From Armigeres subalbatus (taxonomy: Eukaryota > Arthropoda > Insecta > Diptera > Culicidae), in contig NW_026943395.1 of the NCBI RefSeq assembly GCF_024139115.2, positions 248,001 through 312,000 on the forward strand: DNA of 64,000 nt. Direction: 5' to 3'. Position numbers and translations under genes: made by a program. The first letter of the stretch is position 1, and the number at the start of each line of letters is the position of its first letter. Under the pieces are notes generated by a model, which worked only from the letters and a program-made list of their open reading frames with translations, was not told the origin of the DNA and did not search any database. Shown piece by piece: positions 12,173 to 22,710 of the stretch.

Positions 12173-12403
12173 CAAGACAAAATTTTCAAAACGACTTATC
12201 TGCTTTTGTAAACAAAGATTCAAACGACGATTTGACGAATCTGATAGCTCTCCCACGCAAACCAACACCATCAATAGGTAGGCGAAGGACTCCGCTACTT
12301 GTTGATGGTGTTGGTTTGCGTGGGAGAGCTATCAGATTCGTCAAATCGTCGTTTGAATCTTTGTTTACAAAAGCAGATAAGTCGTTTTGAAAATTTTGTC
12401 TTG
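12173..12403. mobile_element. 231-bp perfect snap-back element with ACTT duplication
   Basis: The arms 12173-12274 and 12302-12403 are exact reverse complements over 102 bp, with a 27-bp loop. ACTT lies on both sides (12169-12172 and 12404-12407). The position is inside the right arm of the large fold-back. The left arm of that fold-back lacks the insert at the matching point (near 11572), giving an internal empty-site control. The frames crossing the arms are shadows of the hairpin. Confidence 0.8.
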
Positions 12404-12921
12404 ACTTGTTCTTTTCTCGCCGTTTTCTTGATTTTATCACAACTAAACATAATTCACTACCTAACTTTCACTTTTGTCTTTGATGTTGAACACCAATTTC
12501 TTCACTTCATGTCGAAAAAGCAACGAAAACTGCTTTAAAAAATTTGAAGTGAGAGACAAATTTGACGGCCGTATTGTGAATGTGAAATAGTGCGCTCAAA
12601 ATCTCGGCAAAGCAACTTAGAAATATCAAAACAATACATCGAATATGCTAGTCGACACGCAAACAACTTTATGCATATACAAGAAAAGAATCATCATTCC
12701 ATCGTTGCCAGATTTGTTTGATCAAATAATTATTGCGGTTTGTTTGCGAATTAATCAAATCAACCAGAAAAAAAAGAAAAGATTATGCAAGCTTCTGTTG
12801 GCAGGGTGGAGAATGGTTGACATTTAATTTTACCGTACCATTCATCCTACCATGCAGTAAAAAAAAAACAAAACTACGGCAGCCGCAGAAGCAGCCACGA
12901 CCAAGCAGACGACAGCACATA

Positions 12922-13934
12922 CACGGATAAAAATAAAAAAGCTAAATAGATTAAATTTTAAGCTAAAACCATATTCGGTCTATCCACTCATAACGGTGCT
13001 TAAAATAATTATAGGCTGTGGATGATTAATTCAAATTTAATCATTGAAAATGATTAATCGATATTTATTCTTATATGAAGATTTAATGTGCTTTATTCTG
13101 CAAAGCGTTTTTCTACGGATCAAAATAAAAACAATTTGGATTTTCAATCATCATGGCATCATAAAAAAACTAGGAAGTAATTTATTTAATGATTTTTTTA
13201 TTAAAACATTTGGATATTCAAATTAATAATGCACACTTGGTGGAATGGGCAGCGTGGTAGTAGTGTAGTAGTCTCTCCTCATAACATTTATCACTCGTGC
13301 TCTGATACGTCTTCGATGATCCACTCAAATCGTTCCGCTCCCGAAGTGCTGTTGCCGGTGACATTGCAGCTCCTGCAGGACCGATGAGAAAGCAGTCGTC
13401 GTTCATTATCGCTTAAACGGATTTAGTACCAACTCAACTAAAATAGGTATCACGAATTTCAACCTGTGGAAGAGGTAAAATAAAAAAATATTAGTTGTAT
13501 CGGAAAAAAATCCACTAGAGTACATTACAGAACACGGCTACCATCGTCATTCTGTGCGTTCCGTTCGTTCATTCGATTACGCCGATCAGCTCCTTCAAAG
13601 TCCATGGCATTTAAATCACCCACAAATTTGTCTGTTTTAAGGCCATGAAAGATCATCACAAAAACTTTTTTATTTTACTTTTATTGCCAATGAAACGCAA
13701 AAAATACTAAGCGATGGCTGCTCGCAAAACTTAAGACAATAAATGCATGAATAGTTTTGTCAAGTCCCGAAGAGTAGTAATGCGGACTTGATAATCAACC
13801 CTGCCATTATATTTCAGAAAAGCATTTCAACGCTTAAATTAAATCTAATTTTTAATCTTTGGGGAGAATAAAAATTGAAAAATATTAGAAATGAATAAAT
13901 AATAAACTAATTAGCTTTTTCATGTTTCTCCGTG
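12922..13934. mobile_element. 1-kb non-coding TIR element (CACGGA ends)
   Basis: The left end CACGGATAAAAATAAAAAAG and right end (reverse complement CACGGAGAAACATGAAAAAG) match over about 28 bp with few differences. TA flanks both sides. The interior is AT-rich with no supported coding region. It is nested in the right arm of the 10.85-14.58 kb fold-back. Confidence 0.5.
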
Positions 13935-14589
13935 TACTCTTTTACTATTTTCTCCCCCCACAATCAATGTTTTCGTAGAATAATTTCTCAACGTATAGCC
14001 GGTTTTGGTGGCAAATATACATTTCATTATTCCTTACTCATTTTACAGATTAGAACTAATAAATCAGTATCTGTGGCTAGCACTCTTTCAAGGCTGTGTG
14101 CCACAGCCTAATTCAACTCGATTCTGTTCTATTTGCACTGCGCACAAGAAAGTGTGGATGGATGGCACGAGACTCACGCAGCAGCAAACAAACAGTCTGC
14201 GGATGAAGAATAAAAAAGACTTAATTTCGTCTTACATTTATTTGGGAAACTGTCTCAGTGTGCTCGACTGCTCAGTGCACGAAATTTTACCGGATGAAAT
14301 GTAAATATTCGGAGAATCAAAGTGTTTTACTGTACTTTCCCCAACAATGTATGTTGAAAGCCCAGTGGTGTACGAAAAAATTTAAAATAAGTTTCCATAT
14401 AATAAATATTTCCTAAATGCTCAAAAATAAATATTTTGTTGCATCTGGCAACATTATGTAGCAGCTGACAAGCTTTTACCACCTCAAATTTTCGTCACTT
14501 TTTCGTACAAGTTGCCTCACGAATACTAACAAGCAATAACGTCATTAATTTTCAAAACAGTTACGGAGTCTTGAGCCTTAAGCCTCACT

Positions 14590-15250
14590 ACTCCCCCTGC
14601 TCATTTAAAGCCCACTTGGAGGTTTATTTAGACTACCAGCATATTTGCTAAACAGGAAGAATAACAAATCGCGCGCCCATCACCAGTGCCACCGGTCATC
14701 TGGAGGGCTTCACGCGCTGATATTCCTACATATACTACCCTACTGCTATTTTGCCATGGCACGATTGTTTATATTTTGCTGCATCACCGCCACCAGCCAG
14801 TCGTACCTCACTACACTCGAATAGCCGACCATGCAACAGATGATATTTTGAGGTAGGTTATTTTCATCAGTGGAATTTAATGCACTACTGCAGTCGTTCT
14901 TGATGTTTTGAAATTTATTCAAACAGTTTGCAAAAATACTGACTTCGAGTAATCTTTTTCTTTTTTGCCTTTCGCGTACTATGCAATACTATGACTTGAT
15001 CCCATTCAGATGCAATTTTCAAATGCTGTCCTGTTGGTTATTTTTTTAATCCGGACACAATCACAAACTTTATAAGTATACGATAGCAAGTATGACGTTC
15101 AGAATAGAATATAATTCCGTATAGTTTTGTAGCTACGTGCTTAATAAGTGCTAAGTTAATTTAAGAATAAGCCTTTATGCTTAAATTCGTACTTCAAATA
15201 TGGGTCACTTTGTAACAATAATAAGTCACTCCATTTTGTTTACAACTTAA
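14590..15250. other. No gene recognised; short tandem duplication at 3' edge
   Basis: Mixed sequence with no supported frame. At 15219-15270 the phrase AATAAGTCACTCCATTTT occurs twice in tandem, about 32 bp apart, at the border of the non-LTR copy. Confidence 0.4.
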
Positions 15251-15254
15251 TAAG

Positions 15255-17698
15255 TCACTCCATTTTAAATACAACACTGCTTCCCAGGCGGGCCCTGTCG
15301 CGCTCGGTTCCGCCCACAAGCATGTACTTTGTCTTTGACGCATTCACCACCAGTCCAACTTTTGTTGCTTCACGTTTCAGGCGGGTGTACAGTTCTGCCA
15401 CCTTTGCAAATGTTCGGCCGACAATGTCCATGTCATCCGCGAAACAAATAAATTGACTGGATCTGTTGAAAATCGTACCCCGGCTGTTACACCCGGCTCT
15501 CCGCATGACACCTTCTAGCGCAATGTTGAACAACAGGCACGAAAGTCCATCACCTTGTCTTAGTCCCCGGCGCGATTCGAACGAACTGGAGTGTTCGCCC
15601 GAAATCTTCACACAGTTTTGCACACCATCCACCGTTGCTTTGATCAGTCTGGTAAGCTTCCCAGGGAAGCTGTTCTCGTCCATAGTTTTCCATAGCTCTA
15701 CGCGGTCTATACTGTCGTATGCCGCCTTAAAATCAACGAACAGATGATGCGTTGGGACCTGGTATTCACGGCATTTTTGAAGGATTTGCCGTACAGTAAA
15801 GATCTGGTCCGTTGTCGAGCGGCCGTCAACGAAGCCGGCTTGATAACTTCCCACGAACTCATTCACTAATGGTGCGATATCACTTTGTAGACGGCATTAA
15901 GGATGGTGATCGCTCGAAAGTTCTCACACTCCAGTTTGTCGCCTTTCTTGTAGATGGGGCATATAACCCCTTCCTTCCACTCCTCCGGTAGCTGTTCAGT
16001 TTCCCAGATTCTGACTATCAATTTCTGCAGGCAAGTGGCTAGCTTTTCCGGGCCAATCTTGATGAGCTCAGCTCCGATACCATCCTTGCCAGCTGATTTA
16101 TTGGTCTTTAGCTGTTGGATGGCATCCTTAACTTCCCCCAAGGTGGGGGCTGGTTGGCTTCCATCGTCCGCTGAACTGACGTAGTCATCTCCTCCACTGC
16201 CTTGACTTTCACTGCCTGTACTCTCAGCGCCATTCAAATGTTCCTCGTAGTGCTGCTTCCACCTTTCAATCACCACACGTTCGTCCGTCAAGATGCTCCC
16301 ATCCTTATCCCGGCACATTTCGGCTCGCGACACGAAGCCTTTGCGGGATGCGTTGAGCTTCTGATAGAACTTGCGTGTTTCTTGAGAACGGCACAGCTGT
16401 TCCATCTCCTCGCACTCCGCTTCTTCCAGGCGGCGTTTCTTCTCCTGAAAAAGGCGGGTCTGCTGTCTCCGCTTCCGGCTATAACGTTCCACGTTCTGCC
16501 GGGTACCTTGCTGCAGCGCGACCGCCCGCGCTGCGTCCTTCTCCTCCAGAATCTGTCTGCACTCTTCGTCGAACCAATCGTTCCGTCGACTTCGTCCCAC
16601 ATACCCGACGTTGTTCTCCGCTGCGTCGTTAATGGCTGCTTTGACTGTATTCCAGCAGTCCTCAAGAGGGGCCCCATCGAGCTCACCCTCTTCCGGCAAC
16701 GCTGCCTCGAGATGCTGCGCGTATGCAGTGGCGACATCAGGTTGCTTTAGTCGCTCTAGGTTGTACCGCGGCGGTCGTCGGTACCGAACATTGTTGATGA
16801 CGGATAGTTTTGGGCGCAGTTTAACCATCACCAGATAGTGGTCAGAGTCGATGTTAGCGCCACGATATGTCCTGACGTCGATAATGTCGGAGAAGTACCG
16901 TCCATCAATCAGAACGTGGTCGATTTGTGATTCTGTCTGCGGTGGTGATCTCCAGGTGTACCGATACGGAAGGCTGTGTTGGAAGTAGGTGCTGCGCATG
17001 GCCATATTCTTGGAGGCAGTGGAATCAATTAGTCGTAGGCCGTTTTCGTTCGTCAGCCGGTGAGCGCTGAACTTTCCAATAGTCGGTCTAAACTCCTCCT
17101 CTTGGCCAACCTGAGCGTTCAAATCTCCTATGATGATTTTGACGTCGTGGCTTGGGCAGCTGTCGTACTCACGTTGTTCCAGCTGCGCGTAGTATGCGTC
17201 CTTACCATCATCAGTGCTTCCGGAGTGTGGGCTATGGACGTTGATTATGCTGAAGTTGAACAACCGGCCTTAGATCCTTAACCTGCACATTCTCTCGTTG
17301 ATCGGCCACCACCCGATCACGCGCCTTTGCATATCGCCCATCACTATAGCTGTTGAAATATATATATAGCTATATATATATATATATATATATATAGCTA
17401 TATATATATATATAGCTATATATATATATATATAGCTATATATGTTGAAAGCTGTTCCCAGCTCGTGTGTGTTGCCGCAGCTCTGGTAGATGGTATGATT
17501 ACCTCTAAACGTTCGCACCATTGATCCCTTCCAACAAACCTCCTGCAGCGCTACGATGCCGAATACACGGTCCTTAAGCACATCGGCGAGTATGCGTGTG
17601 CTCCCGATGAAGTTGAGAGATTTGCAGTTCCACGAACCGAGTTTCCAATCGCTAGTCCCTTTTCGTCGCAGTGGTCTTCGCCGATGTTTCCGGTCCAT
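15255..17698 (-). pseudogene. RTE-like non-LTR endonuclease-RT, copy 1
   Basis: The minus-strand frames give an AP-endonuclease with LGSWNCKSLNFIGSTRILAD, IVALQEVCWKG, the catalytic IIGDLNAQVGQ and IDSDHYLVMVKLRPKL. A charged linker with long Arg/Glu helices follows. The RT boxes are KSAGKDGIGAELIK, GVICPIYKKGDKLECENFRA, QAGFVDGRSTTDQIFTVRQI, FVDFKAAYDSIDR, GLRQGDGLSCLLFNIALE and the catalytic FADD. A TA-rich insertion at 17350-17450 breaks the N-terminal frame, and a frameshift near 15866 separates the last RT part. The sequence stops near 15255 before the RT tail. Proteins of this kind are often mis-annotated as craniofacial development protein 2-like; the RTE-like assignment is my inference. 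Confidence 0.8.
17350..17450. repeat. (TA)n/AGCTATATA microsatellite
   Basis: Four blocks of TA dinucleotides are separated by AGCTATAT, flanked on both sides by GTTGAA. The paralogous copy at 55.2 kb reads straight through (ATCACTATGAAAGCTG), so this block is an expansion or insertion specific to copy 1. Confidence 0.85.
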
Positions 17699-18109
17699 AC
17701 TCTCTTGTTGATTGTTCGTTGCTTATGTTTTTTTTGGCTGGCTTGCAGGGCCTGACACCAAACCCCCTAAATTTCCGGAGGACCATGGTGCACAGTTTCA
17801 CTTAGAGTCCCTCGCTGGCACTCGGACGATGATCAGCCGCCTCTAACATGAAGAACAGACGCTGTTGTGAGCCGATCCTGACATGGAGAACAGACGCTCA
17901 ATGAGATTTGCACCTCGGGAGAGGAGGGAGAGGAGAGGTTGGTTACCCGATCTTCCCTAAGGTTGCTCGTATCCCGGCCAGCACCGCGGGGGGTAGGGAT
18001 AGGAGTTGCTGGATAAGAGGCTAAGGACCGCGAGATGGAGTCTATTTTATTCCTTGAGGTACGCGAAGTACCAAAGGTACGCTTTACCCAGCATTTGCCG
18101 TGCCATAAT

Positions 18110-18435
18110 TGCCCCATGTTACCTTGGATAAAAAATCTCAAACTCGAGTCAATCTCACTGAAAAAATGATGTTGATGTTTGATGATCATAGAGACTGAAA
18201 ACCGTTGCCGGTGTTGAACTTAGTCTGTAGATTAAAAAAACACCTTAATAAAGACTAAAAAAAACTGAAAACCGTTTGTATAAGTAGTGATTCGTTTTAT
18301 GTCCTGGAAAAGTGCTGCCTACGCTAATAACATCCCAAAAATATGTGTTGAATTTTAAGATCCAATCGACTCTGAAATTAGTGGGACAAATTGACTCGAG
18401 TTTGGATTTTTTCATCAGAGGTAACGTGGGAAAAT
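18110..18435. repeat. Diverged inverted duplication
   Basis: Sequence around 18110-18160 (GTTACCTTGGATAAAAAATC then CAAACTCGAGTCAAT) recurs inverted at about 18385-18435 (ATTGACTCGAGTTTGG then TCAGAGGTAACGTGG). The short hairpin retroposon at 18207-18263 lies between the arms. No coding role is evident. Confidence 0.5.
18207..18263 (+). mobile_element. Mini hairpin retroposon A
   Basis: A 57-bp unit forms a stem (GGTGTT pairing with AACACC, inner TCT/AGA) and ends in CTTAATAAAGACTAAAA. The 13-bp direct repeat ACTGAAAACCGTT occurs on both sides (18194-18206 and 18264-18276). A long target-site duplication plus an A-rich tail indicates insertion by target-primed reverse transcription. It could be an autonomous tiny family or the extreme 3' end of a larger non-LTR element. 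Confidence 0.65.
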
Positions 18436-18439
18436 TATG

Positions 18440-20300
18440 CGTAGAACGGCAGTTCAGTCCATTATTTATTAAATGGCGTAATCTTAAAATTACACGTCAT
18501 TTTTTGTAATGATATATCATTCACGCAATTCGCAAATATTCTCTGATATGTGCACTACCATCGGGTCTCCAATAGCCTTGCAAGCAAAGGCGTAGCAAAT
18601 CCGAAGATAAGGAGTTCGAGAAGAAAATGTGCACAATCATAAACTGCATAAACTGAAAATAGATGTGTCCAACTTTTTGACATCAGATTTAAATAATGCC
18701 TTATTGATTAATTACCTTAAATTGGGGTTAGATGGAGCATGTTGTAAATCTGCAGTCAACGATCAGAATATGTCTATTGTCTATCTGAATGCATCTTGAA
18801 TATTGATATCAGTAAAGATCATTTTAAATACGGTTGCCGAAATAGAATAATTTCTCAATCAAATTAACTATTTCCAATGGCAAATGAATTCCCACCAGCA
18901 ATATTTATTATCAACCTGTCAACCCATCATAGTTTTACCTGCTTAAATTGCTTGAAATTTGATTTATTTGAAATAATATGATTTGATCAGCGTTCCATAA
19001 TTTTGACCACGACAATATTTTCCCACAGTTATGGAAAAGTTCAGTCTTTCATTTATAAATAGCTCCTTAATCATTTTTTTTTGTATCGACATTCAGTATC
19101 AAAAACAATTAATTGCATCAATTGCTTTGGCAGTATTTGTAGTAACTAAAATTTACCTAAAAACGGCATTTTTACATTTACATTCTCCGCCATTTTGATC
19201 ACAAAGAGTTTCATAATGCGGTTATTTGTCATCGCTTGAAGGTTCAAATAATTTTCTCACAATCAATACCAGTTTAGATTCACGAATAGAAAAAGTTGTT
19301 GACATTGACACGAAAGTAATGCACATAAATGGAATGCCAAAAATAGCGTGAATTTGAACGATATTATCGCCTGAATGTATGCAATTCATATATTTTATAC
19401 GAACAAGTGTCATAATGCTAGGTAAATTGCATAGGTCTCGTGTCCGAGAGGACTACCGGTCTAACGAGCTCTTCCACAAAATAATCGTATTTGAAGTTTT
19501 CTTCAAATATTCGATTACTCATATGATACGAGACTTTAAATTCGATATTAATTAGGCCGATACAAATATTAAAAAACTATTTTGTTGCCTCCCCCCCTCC
19601 GATTTTTTGCCAAACAATAATATTTCAAGGGAGCAACGAAATACAATTCGAATAATTTTGAGGAATCAAAACATTCTTTAACAAATCCGAGAAGTTTTTG
19701 ATTTTTTTTTTTCATTTTAATATTTTTTTTTTTCATTATCCCCCCCCCCTTGACCTTTTAGAGACCAGTAGGACAACATGTTAATTAACTATTTGTAACG
19801 GCCCTAGCGGTAACAATACTTTTATACGATGTATTTAATTCTAGCAGATCCGACGAATTTCGTCTATCTTTAAAACCCGAATTTTGACATCTGATTTAAT
19901 TCTTGTTCATATTATGACCCATTCATATTGAACCGGATAGAATTGTAGTTCATCAGTCTTATTTTAATGCAGCGCGTATCAATCTTGTTCCGAATCGAAC
20001 GATTCGACTCTTGACGTGTCTTGCGTAGGTACATCGAGCACCCTTATCTACGAATGCTGCTTTCAAGAGTAAACTGTTTGCAATGGGATTGATTAATGAC
20101 ATTGCAATTTTCAATTTTCTTAAAAATGCTTCAGTACGACCTGGCGACTTTCCATCACCACAGCTCAATTATCTATCATACCGTACAGGATCATTCCACT
20201 TAAGTCAATCGGCTTAACCCTTTGAGGCCTTGGTGGGTTATATCGCGTTATATTACAAAGAGAGGTATTTTTGCATCAAATTTAACACACGTAGTCTCTA
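18440..20300. other. No gene recognised
   Basis: AT-rich sequence with only short open frames. At about 19435-19470 there is a short patch (GTCTCGTGTCCGAGAGGACT then ACCGGTCTAA) like the RT-tail region at 26.29 kb, so probably a non-LTR crumb. C-runs and T-runs occur at 19590-19750. Confidence 0.45.
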
Positions 20301-20301
20301 T

Positions 20302-20517
20302 TAGCAACCCTATAACCAGAGACCGGCGGAGTGAAAAACTGTCGAAATGGCAACGTATGAAAAGGTGTGATATCGTGGAAATAATACTGGCATCACTTGA
20401 ACTTTTTGCTGGACTCTTATGAGTGAAAAAAGTAAACAAGTCGATTTGGAACCGCTTTTGACGGTTTGATTGGAAACAAGATGGCGTCTTTGCCGATCTC
20501 TTATTCTAGTATTTCTA
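20302..20517 (+). mobile_element. 216-bp hAT-type MITE, copy 1
   Basis: The ends TAGCAACCCTATAACCAGAG and (complement) TAGAAATACTAGAATAAGAG are imperfect TIRs. A perfect 8-bp duplication GTCTCTAT flanks the element (20294-20301 and 20518-20525). Two more copies of identical length lie at 44708-44923 (inverted) and 62641-62856. There is no coding capacity. Confidence 0.9.
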
Positions 20518-20558
20518 GTCTCTATAGGTCATTGCGCGCGGCAAACCTAACCTCACTA

Positions 20559-20788
20559 TTTTGACAGGTACTGGTCCTGTTGTTTACGTTTCGGACTTAG
20601 AATTTTTTTGATCAAATTAAATCTGCATATTTCACGATGTTGAAGACATTCCGTACATTCCGCATTGAAATATTGGTAATTATCGATAAGTTTAGGTAAT
20701 TATCGATCAGAAAATCCAAAGAATGATAGAAGTATCTGAAAATTAAAATAAAGTCGTCTGTAAACAACAGGACCAGTACCTGTCAAAA
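20559..20788. mobile_element. 230-bp element with 29-bp perfect TIR
   Basis: The left terminus begins TTTTGACAGGTACTGGTCCT at 20559 and is matched exactly by the reverse complement at 20760-20788 over 29 bp. The interior is AT-rich and contains two GGTAATTATCGAT words. I found no clear target duplication. It lies 34 bp after the target duplication of the preceding MITE. Confidence 0.7.
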
Positions 20789-20799
20789 GTCGTGCGTGA

Positions 20800-22700
20800 C
20801 GTCACTGTGCAATGGAGTATAGCACAAGACCGGGAATACAGAGGAGATGGATGAGATAGTGTGAAGAAGAAAGAGATAATGTATGTGACAACTGCAGACC
20901 CGAAGTTCATATTACCAGGTTATTCTGGAATCATAATATTTGCTAACAAAATAATTGAGTAATTCCCTGTGCAACATTCAGACGATTCAATGAATATGAT
21001 TCAAAACTCGATTCACCTAAAACGACAAAAGCAGCAGCGGTTACAACTATGGAGCTTAAGTTCTGAACACTAGGGCAGTTTGGACGGCCCTGAACATCTT
21101 AAACATGAGAAAACTTAACAACTGCATAAATATTCGGTCCGAAATAAATATTAAAGTCTCCGAAGGGTTAACGCAGCGGGTATAGCCTCCCATAACAATA
21201 TAAGTGATTATCAATCGACTGACGACGATTAAATAACATAAATCTATGTCAATGGACGTGTTTACAACCAGCACCATGGCAGCCTGCAAACAGTTGCATC
21301 ATCCTTTTCCGATCTTCGGCTTTGTTTTCTGCGTGAGAGAAACACAGCAGCGGTAAAACGTTGTTTATTTTCATGATTGTTCTATTCTGGACAAGGATGT
21401 TGGGCTAGCTTGCTATTTTCTGTTCTATTCCCATGAAGTAATGGAGATAATTTGTAATCAAGGTGTCTGCTATGTTTTGCAAAACAAAAGCTTTGATTCT
21501 TTATTGGCTAAAAACAATCATTATTTTAATTTATATTGGGACGATATTGAGGTCACGCCAACCTTTCTTATCAGTTGACAACAGTGAGGATTATATTGCG
21601 AGGGTGCTGATCTAAATCAACATCACGAAAATACAGGTGATGTACTATCGATGACAGATAGGATTATTTTGTTTTGAGCAAAAAGGCATTCGTATCGTAC
21701 TGGAGATAGGGGTCAGGCAGCAAACGTTAACATAAGTGACATGATCATCGAGGTGGACTGTACGTCAAACATTTTGAACAAGTCACGTTGTGTTACAGGA
21801 AATTGCAAGCTTATTGTAGATTAGATCTAGGATATTGTCGTCTCACAATTATGGGTTCTAAAGACACAGTTATTATTTTAAAGATGTAAAAATATCACTG
21901 CAATACAATGATAGCATAGGAATACATTACTTATATGCTTTTCATAATGACTTCTTATCCGAAAAATATCTTTTCAACCAGAACTAGGATCCAGGGACCT
22001 CTGGCTTGGAAATACCTACCATGTTTTTGTCGAGAATAATAATAAAAAAAAAACTGAGTGCGCGTTTCTCGTGTTTTATACTGGAGGCAGAACGATCGCG
22101 CGACTATAGAATTGCTTCTGCTTTTGACGATTACTTAACTTAACATCGTAAATCCAGACACATCGATACCTACTCATTAACAAATATTCCTTCCTGTGAT
22201 TTTTATGGAAACGCAGAGATAAAACGTTTTTTCTTTTGCTTAACTGACGGACTTTGTGTTTATCGAGTTACTGAAGCTTACGCAGTGAGAATGATTGACC
22301 AGCCCCAGTCCAGTCGTTCAGTTTATTCATTGTGCAATTTCACTGACTCTGGTCAATCACGAAGTTGCAACCATAGATGTTACAGTCAGTCAAAGTTAAC
22401 CCTTAAATGCGCAATGTGGTTTTAAAACAACAAACCGAAAATACCGTTAATGTTAATGATTTTAACGGTTGTTTACGTTAAAAATATTTACGACGATTCC
22501 TTTGGATCTTGTCATAGTTCGCTATGTATTCTAATTCCGGTAAATCGAAAATTACTGATCCATAATTGCTACTCTTATATCCATAATTTTCGGAATGGGG
22601 AATCGAATCGAAATGCACCGATTAGGAAAAATGAGACACTGAATTGCTTTAAATAATAACATAAATTTTGTTTTGAAATCGACTATTTCGGCAAATTTTA
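20800..22700. other. No gene recognised
   Basis: Unremarkable AT-rich sequence. The longest frames are under 80 codons and show no domain. I see no tRNA, clear TIR pair or tandem array. Confidence 0.45.
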
Positions 22701-22710
22701 AAGTAAGGTA

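Larger units (their letters stand above)
10847..14577. mobile_element. 3.7-kb fold-back element flanked by TTAA
   Basis: The ends are GGCTCAAGACTCC (10847-10859) and its exact complement GGAGTCTTGAGCC (14565-14577). Each is bordered by TTAA (10843-10846 and 14578-14581), as for piggyBac-type insertion. Almost the whole element is an imperfect inverted repeat. The left arm runs about 10847-11866, the apex AGAGCC-ttca-GGCTCT is at 11861-11876, and the right arm is 11871 to about 12830 and then about 14350-14577. The right arm is interrupted by a 231-bp snap-back (12173-12403) and by about 1.5 kb that includes another TIR element. No transposase frame is present. Confidence 0.65.
15255..18110 (-). 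mobile_element. RTE-like non-LTR element copy 1 with 5' UTR
   Basis: Besides the coding remnant, 17700-18110 carries the 5' untranslated sequence, also found at 55.5-56.76 kb and in fragments at 25.5 and 40.0 kb. Shared phrases include GATGATCAGCCGC, GAGAACAGACGCTCA and GGTTGGTTACCCGATCTTCC. The 5' side is preserved while the 3' side is missing. The site TTAG at 17802-17805 is uninterrupted here, whereas copy 2 carries an 837-bp insertion at that point. Confidence 0.75.

Noticed and set aside
12186..12440. 84-codon minus frame and 79-codon plus frame around 12.2-12.5 kb
   Set aside because: Both run through the perfect hairpin arms, so they are mirror shadows of each other rather than genes.
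16202..16838. Plus-strand frames up to 182 codons within 16.2-16.8 kb, and similar ones at 54.1-54.6 kb
   Set aside because: They are antisense to the endonuclease-RT linker of the RTE-like copies, and their presence in both copies reflects shared ancestry of the element.
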